From positions 13,894,161-13,958,160 of the forward strand of contig NC_092279.1 of NCBI RefSeq assembly GCF_036320965.1: 64,000 bases of DNA. Direction: 5' to 3'. Under the pieces are notes generated by a model that did no database searches, had not been told where the DNA came from, and saw only the letters and a program-made list of their open reading frames with translations. Shown here piece after piece: positions 40,501-46,059 of the stretch (positions are counted from its first letter, which is position 1; each line of letters begins with the position of its first letter). The stretch comes from Panulirus ornatus (lineage: Eukaryota > Arthropoda > Malacostraca > Decapoda > Palinuridae). The position numbers and the translations under genes are program-made.

Positions 40501-41601
40501 GGAAATAATATTACAAATAAATTTCCTGTGGGGCAACCCAGACTTTTTATGCTACTGAGAATACTTGGTGTAATGAATGAAAAAAGTAGATACATTGCCA
40601 CAAACAACAACAGTCATCCCCTCGACCACACATAAGCATGAATTCAACATGCTGCCTCACTTCACCCTAAATAATAAACCTACCCAACTCAACAGAACAC
40701 CAACTATATGCAGTATCACATTCAACACTCATCACATTCAACCCCACACTATAAATATCAATGCCACATCCACAAAGAAACTAAATGCATTTACAACATC
40801 CACTAGCACAGATTTCAGAAAAGAAAATGTAAACTGAACAATCTTGTATATGTCTGTGTATGTATATATATGTATACGTTGAAATGCATAGGTATGTATA
40901 TGTGTGTGTTTGTGGACGTGTATGTATATACATGTGTATATGGGTGGGTTGGGCCATTCTTTTGTCTGTTTCCTTGCACTACCTCACTAATGCGGGAGAC
41001 AGCGACAAAGTATAATAAATAAATATATATGAATCTTTTTTCTTTCTTTCATACTATTCGCTATTTCCCGCGTTAGCGAGGTAGCGTTAAGAACAGAGGA
41101 CTGGGCCTTTGAGGGAATATCCTCACCTGGCCCCCTTCTCTGTTCCTCCTTTTGGAAGATTATAAAAAAAAAAAAAAAAAAAAAAGAGAGGGGAGGATTT
41201 CCAGCCACCCGCTCCCTCCCCTTTTAGTCGCCTTCTACGACACGCAGGGAATACGTGGGAAGTATTCTTTCTCCCCTATCCCCAGGGATAAAATATATAT
41301 GAATATATCATATTATACATGATTTGCTGTACAGGAAACCTTGTAGAATTCTTTTTTTTTGGTGCAGCAAATAAGCACTGAATCAATGATAAATCCTTCC
41401 AGAATTTTAACAGAAATCGTGTAAATGCTGAGGATATTTTGAGAAAGTAACAAGTATAAAAAGACATGCTACTGCTCAAAACTTACCAACATGACTGGGT
41501 GCTAAATTAGCCAGGGCTACCACCTGATGTCCAGCAGCAACACATTGCAGGAGATTAAAGCAGCTGTCCTTACCACCAGACACCAACCCAACCACACGCA
41601 T
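8038..41601 (-). CDS. DPH6: DPH6-like diphthine--ammonia ligase with two C-terminal RidA-like domains (complete, 14 coding exons)
   Basis: Joining the 14 exons listed below gives 2034 nt, that is 677 residues plus stop. The family catalyses the last step of diphthamide synthesis on translation factor eEF2: ATP-dependent amidation of diphthine with ammonium, in the cytosol. The PP-loop signature SGGKDS is at residues 8-13, DELDSYMYQ starts at 39, GDEVEDL is at 87-93, [11 protein letters not shown] at 110-120 and [14 protein letters not shown] at about 197-210. Residues from about 299 form two RidA/YjgF-like domains (first about 305-410, second about 440-560), then a C-terminal extension. The length fits fungal Dph6 (about 685) and not the short vertebrate form (about 267). 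The start ATG at 41601 has AGG before it and is followed directly by the PP-loop strand. All exon phases match and all introns are GT-AG. Exact exon ends are my reading by eye. Confidence 0.93.
8382..8513. repeat. 22-bp direct repeat in last DPH6 intron
   Basis: CAGTGTCATAAAACTGGGAC plus AA occurs at 8382 and again 110 bp downstream at 8492. Both copies are followed by GTTAAC and CACCTGACAT words. It probably reflects an old local duplication. Confidence 0.5.
8914..9009 (-). CDS. DPH6: DPH6 coding exon 13
   Basis: Completes Tyr563 and encodes residues 564-594 plus one base. It is a lineage-variable C-terminal segment. The acceptor is TTTTACAG and the donor GCCA|GTAAGT. Confidence 0.8.
9344..9509 (-). 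CDS. DPH6: DPH6 coding exon 12
   Basis: Encodes residues 508-562 plus one base, with the RidA-like [15 protein letters not shown] and [15 protein letters not shown]. The donor is GAAT|GTATGT. Reading past it would stay open for a few codons, but the phase of exon 13 fixes this site. Confidence 0.85.
10003..10164 (-). CDS. DPH6: DPH6 coding exon 11 (second RidA-like domain)
   Basis: Encodes residues 454-507 in phase 0. [13 protein letters not shown] and [18 protein letters not shown] are classic RidA core sequence. The donor is CAG|GTATGT. Confidence 0.92.
10495..10800 (-). mobile_element. Diverged RTE-like LINE 3' region L3
   Basis: The plus strand carries degraded versions of the LINE antisense landmarks in order: CACTGA...CAATTCATTCTA, CATCCTCCTGAATTTTCAG, TCTTGGCTTCCCTCTCC, CATCCTCTCCATATGCCTGAACCATTT. 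It lies between DPH6 exons 10 and 11. Confidence 0.6.
11380..11560 (+). mobile_element. CR1-like reverse transcriptase C-terminal remnant
   Basis: Two frames give [20 protein letters not shown] and then [13 protein letters not shown], resembling the VVWSPHLKKHI..LEKVQRRATK...L..LSYEERLKRL block of CR1-like LINEs. Short and broken. Confidence 0.45.
11868..11968 (-). mobile_element. SINE-S fragment S1 (diverged)
   Basis: Plus-strand words GGTCTCCAGCCCCTGCTCCC, GGGAATACGTGGGAAGAATTC and CCTCTACCCCCTTGGGATAA match the 5' half of SINE-S in antisense. It abuts the 3' UTR of LINE L4. Confidence 0.6.
11970..14165 (-). mobile_element. RTE-like LINE copy L4, longest 5' reach
   Basis: Read on the minus strand, it begins in the linker before the reverse transcriptase ([12 protein letters not shown]...), then [59 protein letters not shown] and [18 protein letters not shown]. 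The remainder, to the C-terminal GHMERM-type block (broken in places), runs to 12038, then 3' UTR. Frameshifts near 12605-12640, 12890 and 13045 make it inactive. It sits in the DPH6 intron between exons 10 and 11, same strand as the gene. Confidence 0.85.
14221..14397 (-). CDS. DPH6: DPH6 coding exon 10 (RidA domain junction)
   Basis: Encodes residues 395-453 in phase 0. It finishes the first RidA-like domain ([13 protein letters not shown], Glu406 at the catalytic position) and opens the second ([14 protein letters not shown]). Its donor at 14220 lies about 55 bp from the 5' end of a large LINE fragment. Confidence 0.92.
14485..14800 (+). repeat. Dispersed family R copy 1
   Basis: Begins CTATATCTCTGATGCC and continues with GGTGAACTCCATTGCCGCC and CACCCTTAACAGACTGGCAG. 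It ends in a degenerate tandem TGTTCCTACCTA...CTTCT array. Seven other copies are listed below. Confidence 0.6.
15362..15505 (+). repeat. Dispersed family R copy 2
   Basis: ATCCCTGATGCCC...CTGGGAAGTCCCATCAATGG then GCAAAAGTCTCCAC. Only the first half of the family consensus is clear. Confidence 0.55.
15930..16230 (+). mobile_element. Diverged RTE-like LINE 3' region L5
   Basis: GTCAGATGTGGAAGGAACAAGG, GGGGCCTGAACATGCAGGAGG, then GTGCTGTCAATGGGCTGAACC correspond to the LINE C-terminal codons and early 3' UTR. The reading frame is broken. It lies 3' of DPH6 exon 9. Confidence 0.65.
16551..16693 (-). CDS. DPH6: DPH6 coding exon 9 (first RidA-like domain, C half)
   Basis: Completes Glu347 and encodes residues 348-394. 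[20 protein letters not shown] and NPPVRVCVE are typical RidA motifs. Arg390 sits where the RidA substrate-binding arginine is found. An 11.3-kb intron separates it from exon 8. Confidence 0.9.
17800..18540 (+). mobile_element. Diverged RTE-like LINE L6, interrupted by a family R insertion
   Basis: [20 protein letters not shown] and [11 protein letters not shown] match the LINE C-terminal part. The match resumes after 18085 with ...[18 protein letters not shown] sequence and continues to GGGGCTTGAACATACAAAGG and the 3' UTR. The break at 18003-18085 is a family R insertion. Confidence 0.65.
18003..18085 (-). repeat. Dispersed family R copy 3 (nested in L6)
   Basis: GTGGAGACTCTCTTGCTGTGGACATCCC...GGAGTTCCTGGAGGGAACAGG, ending TGTAAATAGATGG. 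It is antisense to copies 1 and 2 and splits LINE L6. Confidence 0.55.
18600..23250. other. Interior of the 11.3-kb DPH6 intron, nothing recognised
   Basis: AT-rich. Overlapping ORFs at 20846-21549 occur on both strands with no recognisable domain and no exon-like borders, so I do not call them genes. Confidence 0.35.
23340..24690 (-). mobile_element. CR1-like LINE reverse transcriptase remnant
   Basis: Minus-strand frames give, in order, [20 protein letters not shown] (like GVPQGSVLGPILFLIYIND), [15 protein letters not shown] (FADD with one change), [41 protein letters not shown] and finally [20 protein letters not shown]. Several stops and frameshifts. It lies in the large DPH6 intron, same strand. 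Confidence 0.7.
24755..25075 (-). mobile_element. RTE-like LINE fragment L7 (RT start)
   Basis: Minus strand: [20 protein letters not shown] then [10 protein letters not shown], and [20 protein letters not shown], equivalent to [26 protein letters not shown] and [18 protein letters not shown]. It abuts the CR1-like remnant directly. Confidence 0.7.
25390..25520 (+). mobile_element. SINE-S fragment S2 (3' half)
   Basis: AAGGAACAGAGAAGGGGGCC, GGCCCAGTCCTCTGTTCTTA, then the CGCTACC...CGCGGGAAATGGCGAATAGT tail and GAAAGAAAG. It faces LINE tail L8 across an (AT)n tract. Confidence 0.8.
25525..25596. repeat. (AT)n microsatellite
   Basis: About 36 AT dinucleotides without interruption between SINE S2 and LINE tail L8. 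Confidence 0.95.
25617..25716 (-). mobile_element. RTE-like LINE 3' end L8
   Basis: The plus strand reads GCTTTGTCGCTGTCTCCCGC then GCAAGGAAACAGACATAAGA and ATGGCCCAACCCACCC. It stops abruptly where the foldback element begins. Confidence 0.8.
25717..25999. mobile_element. Foldback (palindromic) element, 133-bp arms, 17-bp loop
   Basis: The left arm (25717-25849) and right arm (25867-25999) are reverse complements of equal length with a handful of substitutions and no indel. Outer ends read ATATTCCTATGAGTCCA. There is no transposase. The structure fits a non-autonomous foldback or MITE-like element, or half of a larger palindromic repeat. Confidence 0.85.
26033..27800 (+). mobile_element. 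RTE-like LINE copy L9, longest open RT
   Basis: Frame 26062-26265 encodes the start of the RT ([20 protein letters not shown]). After a roughly 16-bp net deletion near 26239, frame 26232-27605 continues for 457 codons: [68 protein letters not shown] and [12 protein letters not shown], ending VYRG. The 3' UTR and CGCAAACGCGGGAAACAGCG tail run to 27800. The endonuclease is missing and the frame is broken, so it is not autonomous. It lies 3' of DPH6 exon 8, antisense to the gene. Confidence 0.9.
27977..28122 (-). CDS. DPH6: DPH6 coding exon 8 (first RidA-like domain, N half)
   Basis: Completes Ser298 and encodes residues 299-346. [19 protein letters not shown] fits the opening strands and helix of a RidA fold. 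A LINE copy ends about 175 bp downstream in the next intron. Confidence 0.88.
28200..28780. other. DPH6 intron 7 interior, nothing recognised
   Basis: AT-rich, no exon or repeat recognised before the minute LINE tail L20. Confidence 0.3.
28787..28827 (+). mobile_element. Minute RTE-like LINE tail L20 (about 25 bp plus A-tail)
   Basis: ATGCGGGAGACAGCGACAAA then GTATAATA and a 13-A run. These are the last bases of the LINE consensus and nothing more. Confidence 0.7.
28900..30725. other. DPH6 intron interior, nothing firmly recognised
   Basis: Three similar segments near 29140-29220, 29290-29400 and 29460-29560 share GGTGCTGC-GGAGTG and CCCTGAATTATCTGATT words, suggesting an old local tandem repeat of roughly 150 bp. 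No coding signal. Confidence 0.35.
30730..30808 (-). repeat. Dispersed family R copy 4
   Basis: GTTATGGAGACTCTTGTCAT, GCCATCCC, GGTGGGAGCAGGTGTC. Partial, antisense to copy 1. Confidence 0.45.
30946..31200 (+). mobile_element. SINE-S copy S3 (near full length)
   Basis: Begins GGGGATAGGGGAGAAAGAAT, then CCACGTATTCCCTGCGTGTC, GTAGAAGGCGACTAAAAGGG, GGGGGCTGGAAATCCTCCCC, a long T-rich tract and CCTCAGAGGCCCAGTCCTCT. The tail is CGCTACCTCGCTGACGCGGG followed by AAATGGCGAATAGTATG and (GAAA)n. No obvious tRNA A/B boxes, so the promoter origin of the head is unclear. Confidence 0.85.
31210..32155. other. DPH6 intron 7, nothing recognised
   Basis: AT-rich. The small ORF at 31297-31485 has no recognisable domain. 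Confidence 0.3.
32157..32176. repeat. Short (AT)n tract next to DPH6 exon 7 donor
   Basis: About 10 AT units, starting a few bases beyond the splice donor at 32180. Confidence 0.8.
32181..32338 (-). CDS. DPH6: DPH6 coding exon 7 (charged linker)
   Basis: Encodes residues 246-297. It is rich in Glu, Asp, Gln and Lys ([20 protein letters not shown]), so it is probably a flexible or helical linker between the ligase and the RidA-like part. Its donor abuts a short (AT)n tract at 32157-32176. Confidence 0.85.
32815..32926. repeat. 56-bp tandem duplication
   Basis: Two near-identical units (TTTTTAAAAATTCATTTCAA ... CTGGGACCCCATCCA), offset 56 bp, differing by very few bases such as GCGAACT versus GCGACCT. 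It is intronic in DPH6. Confidence 0.85.
34092..34173 (-). CDS. DPH6: DPH6 coding exon 6
   Basis: Completes Val218 and encodes residues 219-245, including [14 protein letters not shown]. This is the end of the ligase domain, where vertebrate DPH6 has AYLRFLELHLEDK. It ends in phase 0. Confidence 0.9.
34298..34389 (-). CDS. DPH6: DPH6 coding exon 5
   Basis: Encodes residues 188-217 and two bases of 218, including [14 protein letters not shown], the most conserved DPH6 signature. The acceptor is CTACCAG and the donor GTAGT|GTAAGT. Confidence 0.94.
34730..36015 (+). mobile_element. RTE-like LINE copy L10
   Basis: The RT part begins at GGCATATGATA and is open for about 355 codons (34738-35811) from [20 protein letters not shown] through [29 protein letters not shown] and [16 protein letters not shown] to VYRG. 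The 3' UTR and GCAAATGCGGGAGACAGCGG tail follow. It is very close to L9 and L18, so recent. It lies between DPH6 exons 4 and 5, antisense, about 175 bp from exon 4. Confidence 0.9.
36188..36371 (-). CDS. DPH6: DPH6 coding exon 4
   Basis: Completes Val126 and encodes residues 127-187. It contains [17 protein letters not shown] and [17 protein letters not shown], which match DPH6 closely. The donor is ATG|GTAAGA. Confidence 0.94.
36690..36860. repeat. CA/TA-rich low-complexity tract
   Basis: Alternating purine/pyrimidine words (CACATACACATACACATG, ATATACATACATATG). Probably derived from a LINE 3' UTR but too simple to assign. Confidence 0.5.
36945..37062. repeat. 59-bp tandem duplication
   Basis: GATGGGCTTTAAAATTGCC at 36945 and GATGGGCTTTAAAACTGCC at 37004. 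Both are followed by related AGTTCT...AGCAATTAAG. It lies just 3' of the Penelope-like remnant on that element's strand. Confidence 0.7.
37121..37390 (-). pseudogene. Penelope-like element GIY-YIG endonuclease remnant
   Basis: An 89-codon open stretch without a start encodes [20 protein letters not shown] then [14 protein letters not shown] and [14 protein letters not shown]. The Cys-x2-Cys, YIGQTGK, Arg-containing helix, His and AIA....GH pattern are the signature of the C-terminal GIY-YIG domain of Penelope-like retroelements. No reverse transcriptase was found on the upstream side (37391 onward). It lies in the DPH6 intron between exons 3 and 4. Confidence 0.75.
37418..37520 (+). mobile_element. 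Small diverged RTE-like LINE fragment L11
   Basis: AGGGTCTGGACATTCAGAAA then GCAAGGAACAGAATGAAATG and GATCAAAGTGGTATATGAAT correspond to the last LINE codons (GLNMQEG...[14 protein letters not shown]). Confidence 0.55.
37661..37734 (-). CDS. DPH6: DPH6 coding exon 3
   Basis: Encodes residues 102-125 plus two bases of Val126, with [17 protein letters not shown], a hallmark DPH6 motif. The acceptor is CCCACAG and the donor GT|GTAAGT. Confidence 0.93.
37984..38215. repeat. 113-bp tandem duplication
   Basis: GAACCACCAGTGCACATTCT at 37984 and GAACCACCAGTGCATATTCT at 38097. Both continue into CTGAAGAA-TA and GCTGAGATGGCATGGGTACC. Intronic in DPH6. Confidence 0.8.
38325..38415 (+). mobile_element. 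SINE-S fragment S4 (3' part)
   Basis: CCAAAAGGAACAGAGAAGAG, CTCAGTCCTCTGTTCTTAAC and GCTATCGTGGGAAATGGCG. It meets LINE 3' UTR L12 tail-on. Confidence 0.7.
38441..38570 (-). mobile_element. RTE-like LINE 3' UTR fragment L12
   Basis: GACGAAAGAATGGCCCAACC then a long CATATACATAC-type tract. It lacks the terminal GCGGGAGACAGCG tail. Confidence 0.55.
38571..38789 (-). mobile_element. SINE-S copy S5
   Basis: Antisense order: GCCATTTCCCGCGTCAGTGA, AGAGGACTGAGCCTTTGAGG, AGTCGCCTTCTACGACACGC, AGGGAATACGTGGG and TCTCCCCTATCCCC. Nearly full length. Confidence 0.8.
38796..38908 (-). mobile_element. SINE-S fragment S6
   Basis: AGCGAGGTAGTATCAAGAAC, GAGCTTTTGAGGCAAAATCC and CTTCTCTGTTGCTTCTTTTG. A diverged second copy in tandem with S5. 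Confidence 0.65.
40040..40185 (-). repeat. Dispersed family R copy 5
   Basis: GCAGGGAGGCATGCAAGGAC (also in copy 2, antisense), TAGAGACTATTTTGCTATGG, CCACCCC and GGGCATGAAAGATATGGATA. Confidence 0.5.
40306..40493 (-). CDS. DPH6: DPH6 coding exon 2
   Basis: Completes Asp39 and encodes residues 40-101, with [13 protein letters not shown] and GDEVEDLF, both strongly conserved in DPH6. The acceptor is TTTCAG and the donor AAG|GTAGAC; it ends in phase 0. Confidence 0.94.
40840..41022 (+). mobile_element. RTE-like LINE 3' end L13
   Basis: Contains GTATACGTTGAAATGCATAG, GGGTGGGTTGGGCCATTCTT, CTGTTTCCTTGCACTACCTC and GCGGGAGACAGCGACAAAGT. It lies tail-to-tail with SINE S7. Confidence 0.8.
41037..41286 (-). 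mobile_element. SINE-S copy S7
   Basis: Full antisense order from CTTTCTTTCATACTATTCGC and TTTCCCGCGTTAGCGAGGTA to CTTTCTCCCCTATCCCCAGG. The internal poly(A) of about 25 corresponds to the sense T-tract. It lies in the intron between DPH6 exons 1 and 2. Confidence 0.85.
41487..41601 (-). CDS. DPH6: DPH6 coding exon 1 (start codon, PP-loop)
   Basis: Encodes residues 1-38 and the first base of codon 39, including SGGKDS. The exon extends upstream as 5' UTR to an acceptor whose AG is at 41621-41620 (minus strand TTTTTCAG). The donor after 41487 reads G|GTAAGT. Confidence 0.93.
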
Positions 41602-41949
41602 CCTGGGGATACAAGTGCCCTGAAAAATGAATATATAAATAAGAGAAAAATTAAATCATGATGGGAAGTCCCTACAGCTCTTCCTGCATAATGAAGATGA
41701 CCTAGGCTAAAAAAGAAATGAGCTATGCCTACTGTGTGCTTCCACAATGTCATCAAAGAAAATTCAAACACACTGCTTCTGTTTCAAGACAAACATGGGC
41801 TGATAAGGAATCAACAGAAAAATTTCATCAGTATATAAAAAGCATACTGTACTCTTCTGAAAAAGCAAGATTTGTGGAATATCAAAAAAATAATGAATAA
41901 GCATAAATCTCAATACGCAATTTTCAAGTAAATAATTACAAAATCAACT

Positions 41950-43440
41950 AACCTTTATGCAAATCATTAAATCATCAAATGGAACCCAGTCTCATTAGCA
42001 ATATGTATATTATGATTTTATGATGTTTTGTTAACACTTCTGCCTACTGATGCTTCAGCAAATCTAGCCAATAAAAGGAAAGAAAACAGAAAAGACTACC
42101 CAGTGGACAAAATTACACTCTGAAGATGATGCCTGACCCAGATGGATGCCAATGTATCTAGTTTATGGAGAGATAAAATTTTGAAGATCATTATAAAGAA
42201 AATGAAAGAACTCATCAAATCCAATAGCAACAGAAATTACTCAAGCCCCTCCCTACTGCAAAGTTTATGACATCCTGTGGTTTCCTAACACCTATCTTAA
42301 TTTTAAGCATAGGCAACTGGTTTGCCATTCTTTCAGGGATTCCAAGTCCCATCTAAATTGCCACTTACATCTAACTTAATCACCTATTCTCCTCATAAAA
42401 TCACTGAGGTATAAATCTTATATGTAAATTGCTGCTTTGGACCTAATATCTACCATTTCATTACTGCTGATACTAACATGTTCAGGACACCAGCCAAATT
42501 CTAAACACTTACATGAGTGGATTCTTACAATCTAATCTTGGAATTTTTGAACCATGGGATCCATGGACACATCATGTGATATGTTAATTCAAAATGCAGC
42601 CTGAAAGCCACACACTTCTGTGATAATTCTGGAAGATTTTCTGAGTAGTTCTGTTACAAATGATTCCTCCCTAATAACTACAGCAAAGCCTACACCATCA
42701 TCACATTATTTGCATAAATATCACATTGAAGGAATTCACTTTTCGTTATTGCAAGAGCAATGTTGCTTTTGTGTAACAAGTATGTGGACTGACAAAATGG
42801 GGGAGTCTGTAAATTGGTCACATGCATATATAACACCACTTTTAACTAATTTTGACAATCAAGGGTGTGGACTGGCAAAATTAAGCAATTTAGGTGTGGA
42901 CTGACAAAAGTAAAAGGTGTTCTATGTGCAGCAAACAGTCAAGAATATATTCTTCAAAAAATCTTTTTATCAGTGGCAACCAAATGTTGAAACCTGGTTG
43001 TAAGTAAGGAGGTACGGATGTACACCAAACTAACTTGCACTGCTCTTTGAAATAATCAGTAACTAAATAAGAGGGTACAGAATTCATTGATGAACTACTC
43101 ATACTCAATAACCTGATAACATTTAACTCTTGATCATTCCACTGCCCCTAACTCTTACAATCTAAGTCCAGACTAAACCAGTACATATAATTCCATTTTC
43201 AGAGTGCTGAATAAGGAAGATATTCACACTTAAAATTACTGTAATCTCATTCATAAATATCCTCATTTACTTCCACAATTATAACTGTCATACTCCTAGG
43301 GACTTACACAGAACGTAACACTGGGAAGTCTTCTGGGACAGATCACCTATGGCAGTAGGTCACCAGATACTCAGAAAGAGAGCACTGCTATCACTCAGCA
43401 TTATCCTCCTTTCCATTTATGACTGCTTTGAAAAGAGAAA
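41950..43440. other. Presumed DPH6 5' intron, nothing recognised
   Basis: AT-rich sequence between coding exon 1 and the candidate 5' exon. ORFs at 42620-42904 and 42890-43108 are on opposite strands without recognisable domains. Confidence 0.3.
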
Positions 43441-43455
43441 GGAAGAAATCAATGA

Positions 43456-43457
<2 letters not shown>

Positions 43458-43513
<56 letters not shown>
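43458..43513. repeat. (TA)n microsatellite, left of S8
   Basis: About 28 TA units directly preceding the SINE tail. Confidence 0.95.
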
Positions 43514-43515
<2 letters not shown>

Positions 43516-43765
43516 TTCTTTTCTTTCTTTCAAACTATTCACCATTTCCCGCATTAGCGAGGTAGCGTTAAGAACAGAGGACTGGGCCTTTGAGGGAATA
43601 CCCTCACCTGGCCGAATTCTCTGTTCCTTCTTTTGGAAAATTAAAAAAAAAAAAAAAAAAAACGAGAGGGGAGGATTTCCAGCCCCCTGCTCCCTCCCCT
43701 TTTAGTCGCCTTCTACGACACGCAGGGAATACGTGGGAAGTATTCTTTCTCCCCTATCCCCAGGG

Positions 43766-43768
<3 letters not shown>
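43514..43768 (-). mobile_element. SINE-S copy S8 (full length, inside (TA)n)
   Basis: Antisense from CTTTCTTTCAAACTATTCAC through TTAGCGAGGTAGCGTTAAGA, an internal A-run and AGTCGCCTTCTACGACACGC to TCTCCCCTATCCCCAGGGAT. It is bounded on both sides by AT microsatellite. Confidence 0.88.

Positions 43769-43827
<59 letters not shown>
43769..43827. repeat. (AT)n microsatellite, right of S8
   Basis: About 29 AT units directly after the SINE head. Confidence 0.95.
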
Positions 43828-43830
<3 letters not shown>

Positions 43831-44735
43831 ATCGAAACTTCATAAGAAAATAACTGTACAGTATGGGATATGTGGGAAAATGTGGGGTGAAGCTAAGAGT
43901 AGACAATGTACTTGTAAAAAATCACTTATGAAAACCTCCCTAGCAGTCAAGATTTGATAATTAATCAATTGACAGACACACATGTTCTTGCTAAGACATT
44001 TTGACAAATGCAGTAGCTATGGAATCCTTGCAATCCTGAGAGTTGATATAAAGTGTGGGATTTTAACAGAAACACCTTTCATACCAACAATTTTAAGTTC
44101 ACATAAAGAGGGCAGGGCTTTCAAACAGGGAAATTTGGATGTAAAAGCACAGTACATCACTAATTAAGAATGGAAAGACTCCAATGGTACCATTATAAGT
44201 CAACTGATAAAAACTACCAAAACAAACCAGCGAAATACCAATAGATCAACCGTTGCCCACTTGTCGGCAAAACAACCTCTTCAGTATGTGAATGCAAATG
44301 ACAAAGATAATGACTAAAGGAGTTAAAAGACCGTTTTCGCTGCTAGTAGTTCAATTATAAACTCATCAACAATAACTTTTCCAGTGATCAGAACCCTGAC
44401 AATCACCTTAACCATTCTCGTACACGAATATCGTGAGACACTAAATTTAGTTACAGCCGTGAAATTTTACCTGTTACCAGAAATCACAACCCAGTCACAT
44501 GAAGTTACAAAGAAAATATCTAGAGATGACACCCATTAGTCCATAAGTAATTTTCTAACAATAACGTTACGGTTCATGAAGGGTGAATGAAAATCTGAGT
44601 CATAAGGGATGCTGTGGAGAGAGTGGGAACTAAGGATAGACTGATGCCCTTCCTATCCTGAAATTTTATCCCCCTTACCCCAAAATGCCGGCAAACTCCA
44701 ACCCTCGCTAGACTACATTTTTTCCCTTCACTTAC

Positions 44736-44835
44736 CTCTAATATGTCACAAGAAGCCTTGTTCTCCTTCCTAATTCGAGCTTACATTATATATATCCTCA
44801 TGGTAAGGGATATAGCCTAAACATCAGGGAATATA
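44736..44835 (-). other. Candidate DPH6 5' UTR exon
   Basis: DPH6 coding exon 1 is preceded by a convincing acceptor at 41620, so a non-coding exon upstream is expected. The minus strand offers AGAG|GTAAGTG with the exon ending at 44736. The stretch just upstream is repeat-free. The 5' end is arbitrary. A seven-codon upstream ORF (ATG about 44803, TAA about 44783) would lie in this leader. Confidence 0.4.
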
Positions 44836-44844
44836 AGCAGGTAC

Positions 44845-44900
44845 GACGCAGTGGCGGGATTGGTCATTATGGAGGCAGAGGGCCAATCATACCAAATCAT
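44845..44900 (-). promoter_or_regulatory. Candidate DPH6 promoter with two CCAAT-type boxes
   Basis: Just upstream of the candidate 5' UTR exon the minus strand reads GACCAATCCC (about 44857-44866) and, further upstream, GATTGGCC (about 44881-44888). That is two oppositely oriented NF-Y-like CCAAT motifs about 20 bp apart in locally GC-richer DNA. The role is inferred from position. Confidence 0.35.
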
Positions 44901-45654
44901 TGCATTCTCTATTTGCAGCCCGCAATATTTAAATGTAGGTACAAAGGGGCTAGCAAGAATACTATTTTGATAACTTGTATGAAATAATTTCTTCTTATGT
45001 AACTTTAAAATTTTCTTTTTTTTTTTTTACATATGAATTGACCCCTTTTTACAAATTGCTGGTATTAGCGTGAACACTACTCAGGACTTCTATATAATGC
45101 AGATTTCAGATTCAGATTTCAAAAGTTTATTCCGAAGAGAAAAGGGACCCCATCCACCATACTCCAGATGATCAAATCTAAATGGTAGTGTAACGCCAGG
45201 ACAGATAATTGAGTAACAAATAAATTCGCCATTACAAGTTAGAAAGTATAATTCACTGATTGACAGATGTTATTTGGTGAAATACGCATTCTAATTTCAT
45301 AAGCTTCCCCTCAATCTTCCTTACTTAAAATGAGCTTCACAGATTAGTCTCAAATATGTATCGCGTAGGACTTTTTCGTGGTAGCATAATCATCAAGGAA
45401 TATCACGGTTGTTAGAGCGACAGAATTGGGAAATACTGTGGTTCCATAACCAGTTACCGGTATCAGGAGGCACGGATAACGACACATGAGATCCTGTACT
45501 GCGCGCTTAGTTTAGAATTTAAGCTAAGCATATTGTAGGTGAGCAATGGCGGATCTACAGGATGGATAAATGTGGTTGCCCTCCACCACCCTTACCCCTT
45601 AGCTGACAAAAATGTTGAGTTTATCATTGAGGAAAAGACTATTTCATTTTTGTA

Positions 45655-45830
45655 GTGGGAGAAAGAGCCGTGGCTCAATTCAACGAGCGTATAATTTGGC
45701 GGTGTGGTGTTAGTGGCACTCCTCTCCCCGCACGTGGCAGGATTATGACCGGGGATGGGAAATCCCTGCTCTGACCCCTCGTGCCGTGAGGTGTCTCGTG
45801 TGACATAATTCACACAATCCTCCTCACAGC
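45655..45830 (+). repeat. Candidate tRNA-derived SINE
   Basis: GCCGTGGCTCAATTCAACGAG resembles a tRNA A-box and CAGGATTATGACCGGGG a decayed B-box about 60 bp later. It is followed by GGGAAATCCCTGCTCTGACC. Weak, and no second copy in the window. Confidence 0.4.
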
Positions 45831-46059
45831 TCGTTAGCTATAAAAAAAAAAAATTAAACGACTCGTATGCTGCCATTTGACTAGTCGTTAAGGATTTATT
45901 TCGGCAGGCAGGGAGATATCTGTATCCAACCGTTTTTCTGGGGACGGGAGGTGTGGTGGTTGTGGACTCGATTTCTCCCAGAAAGCTGTTCAAACACACA
46001 TGTCGCCAGGACGAAAAAAAAAAAAAAATAATGCAAGAGTCAAGCAGCTGAAACTCCAT

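Noticed and set aside
41517..41771. 84-codon ORF overlapping DPH6 exon 1 with an earlier ATG
   Set aside because: It is in a different frame from the PP-loop sequence. The 41601 ATG directly precedes [11 protein letters not shown].
43349..43705. 118-codon ORF with an Ile-Tyr repeat (similar at 55838 and 25470)
   Set aside because: It reads through an (AT)n microsatellite and SINE sequence.
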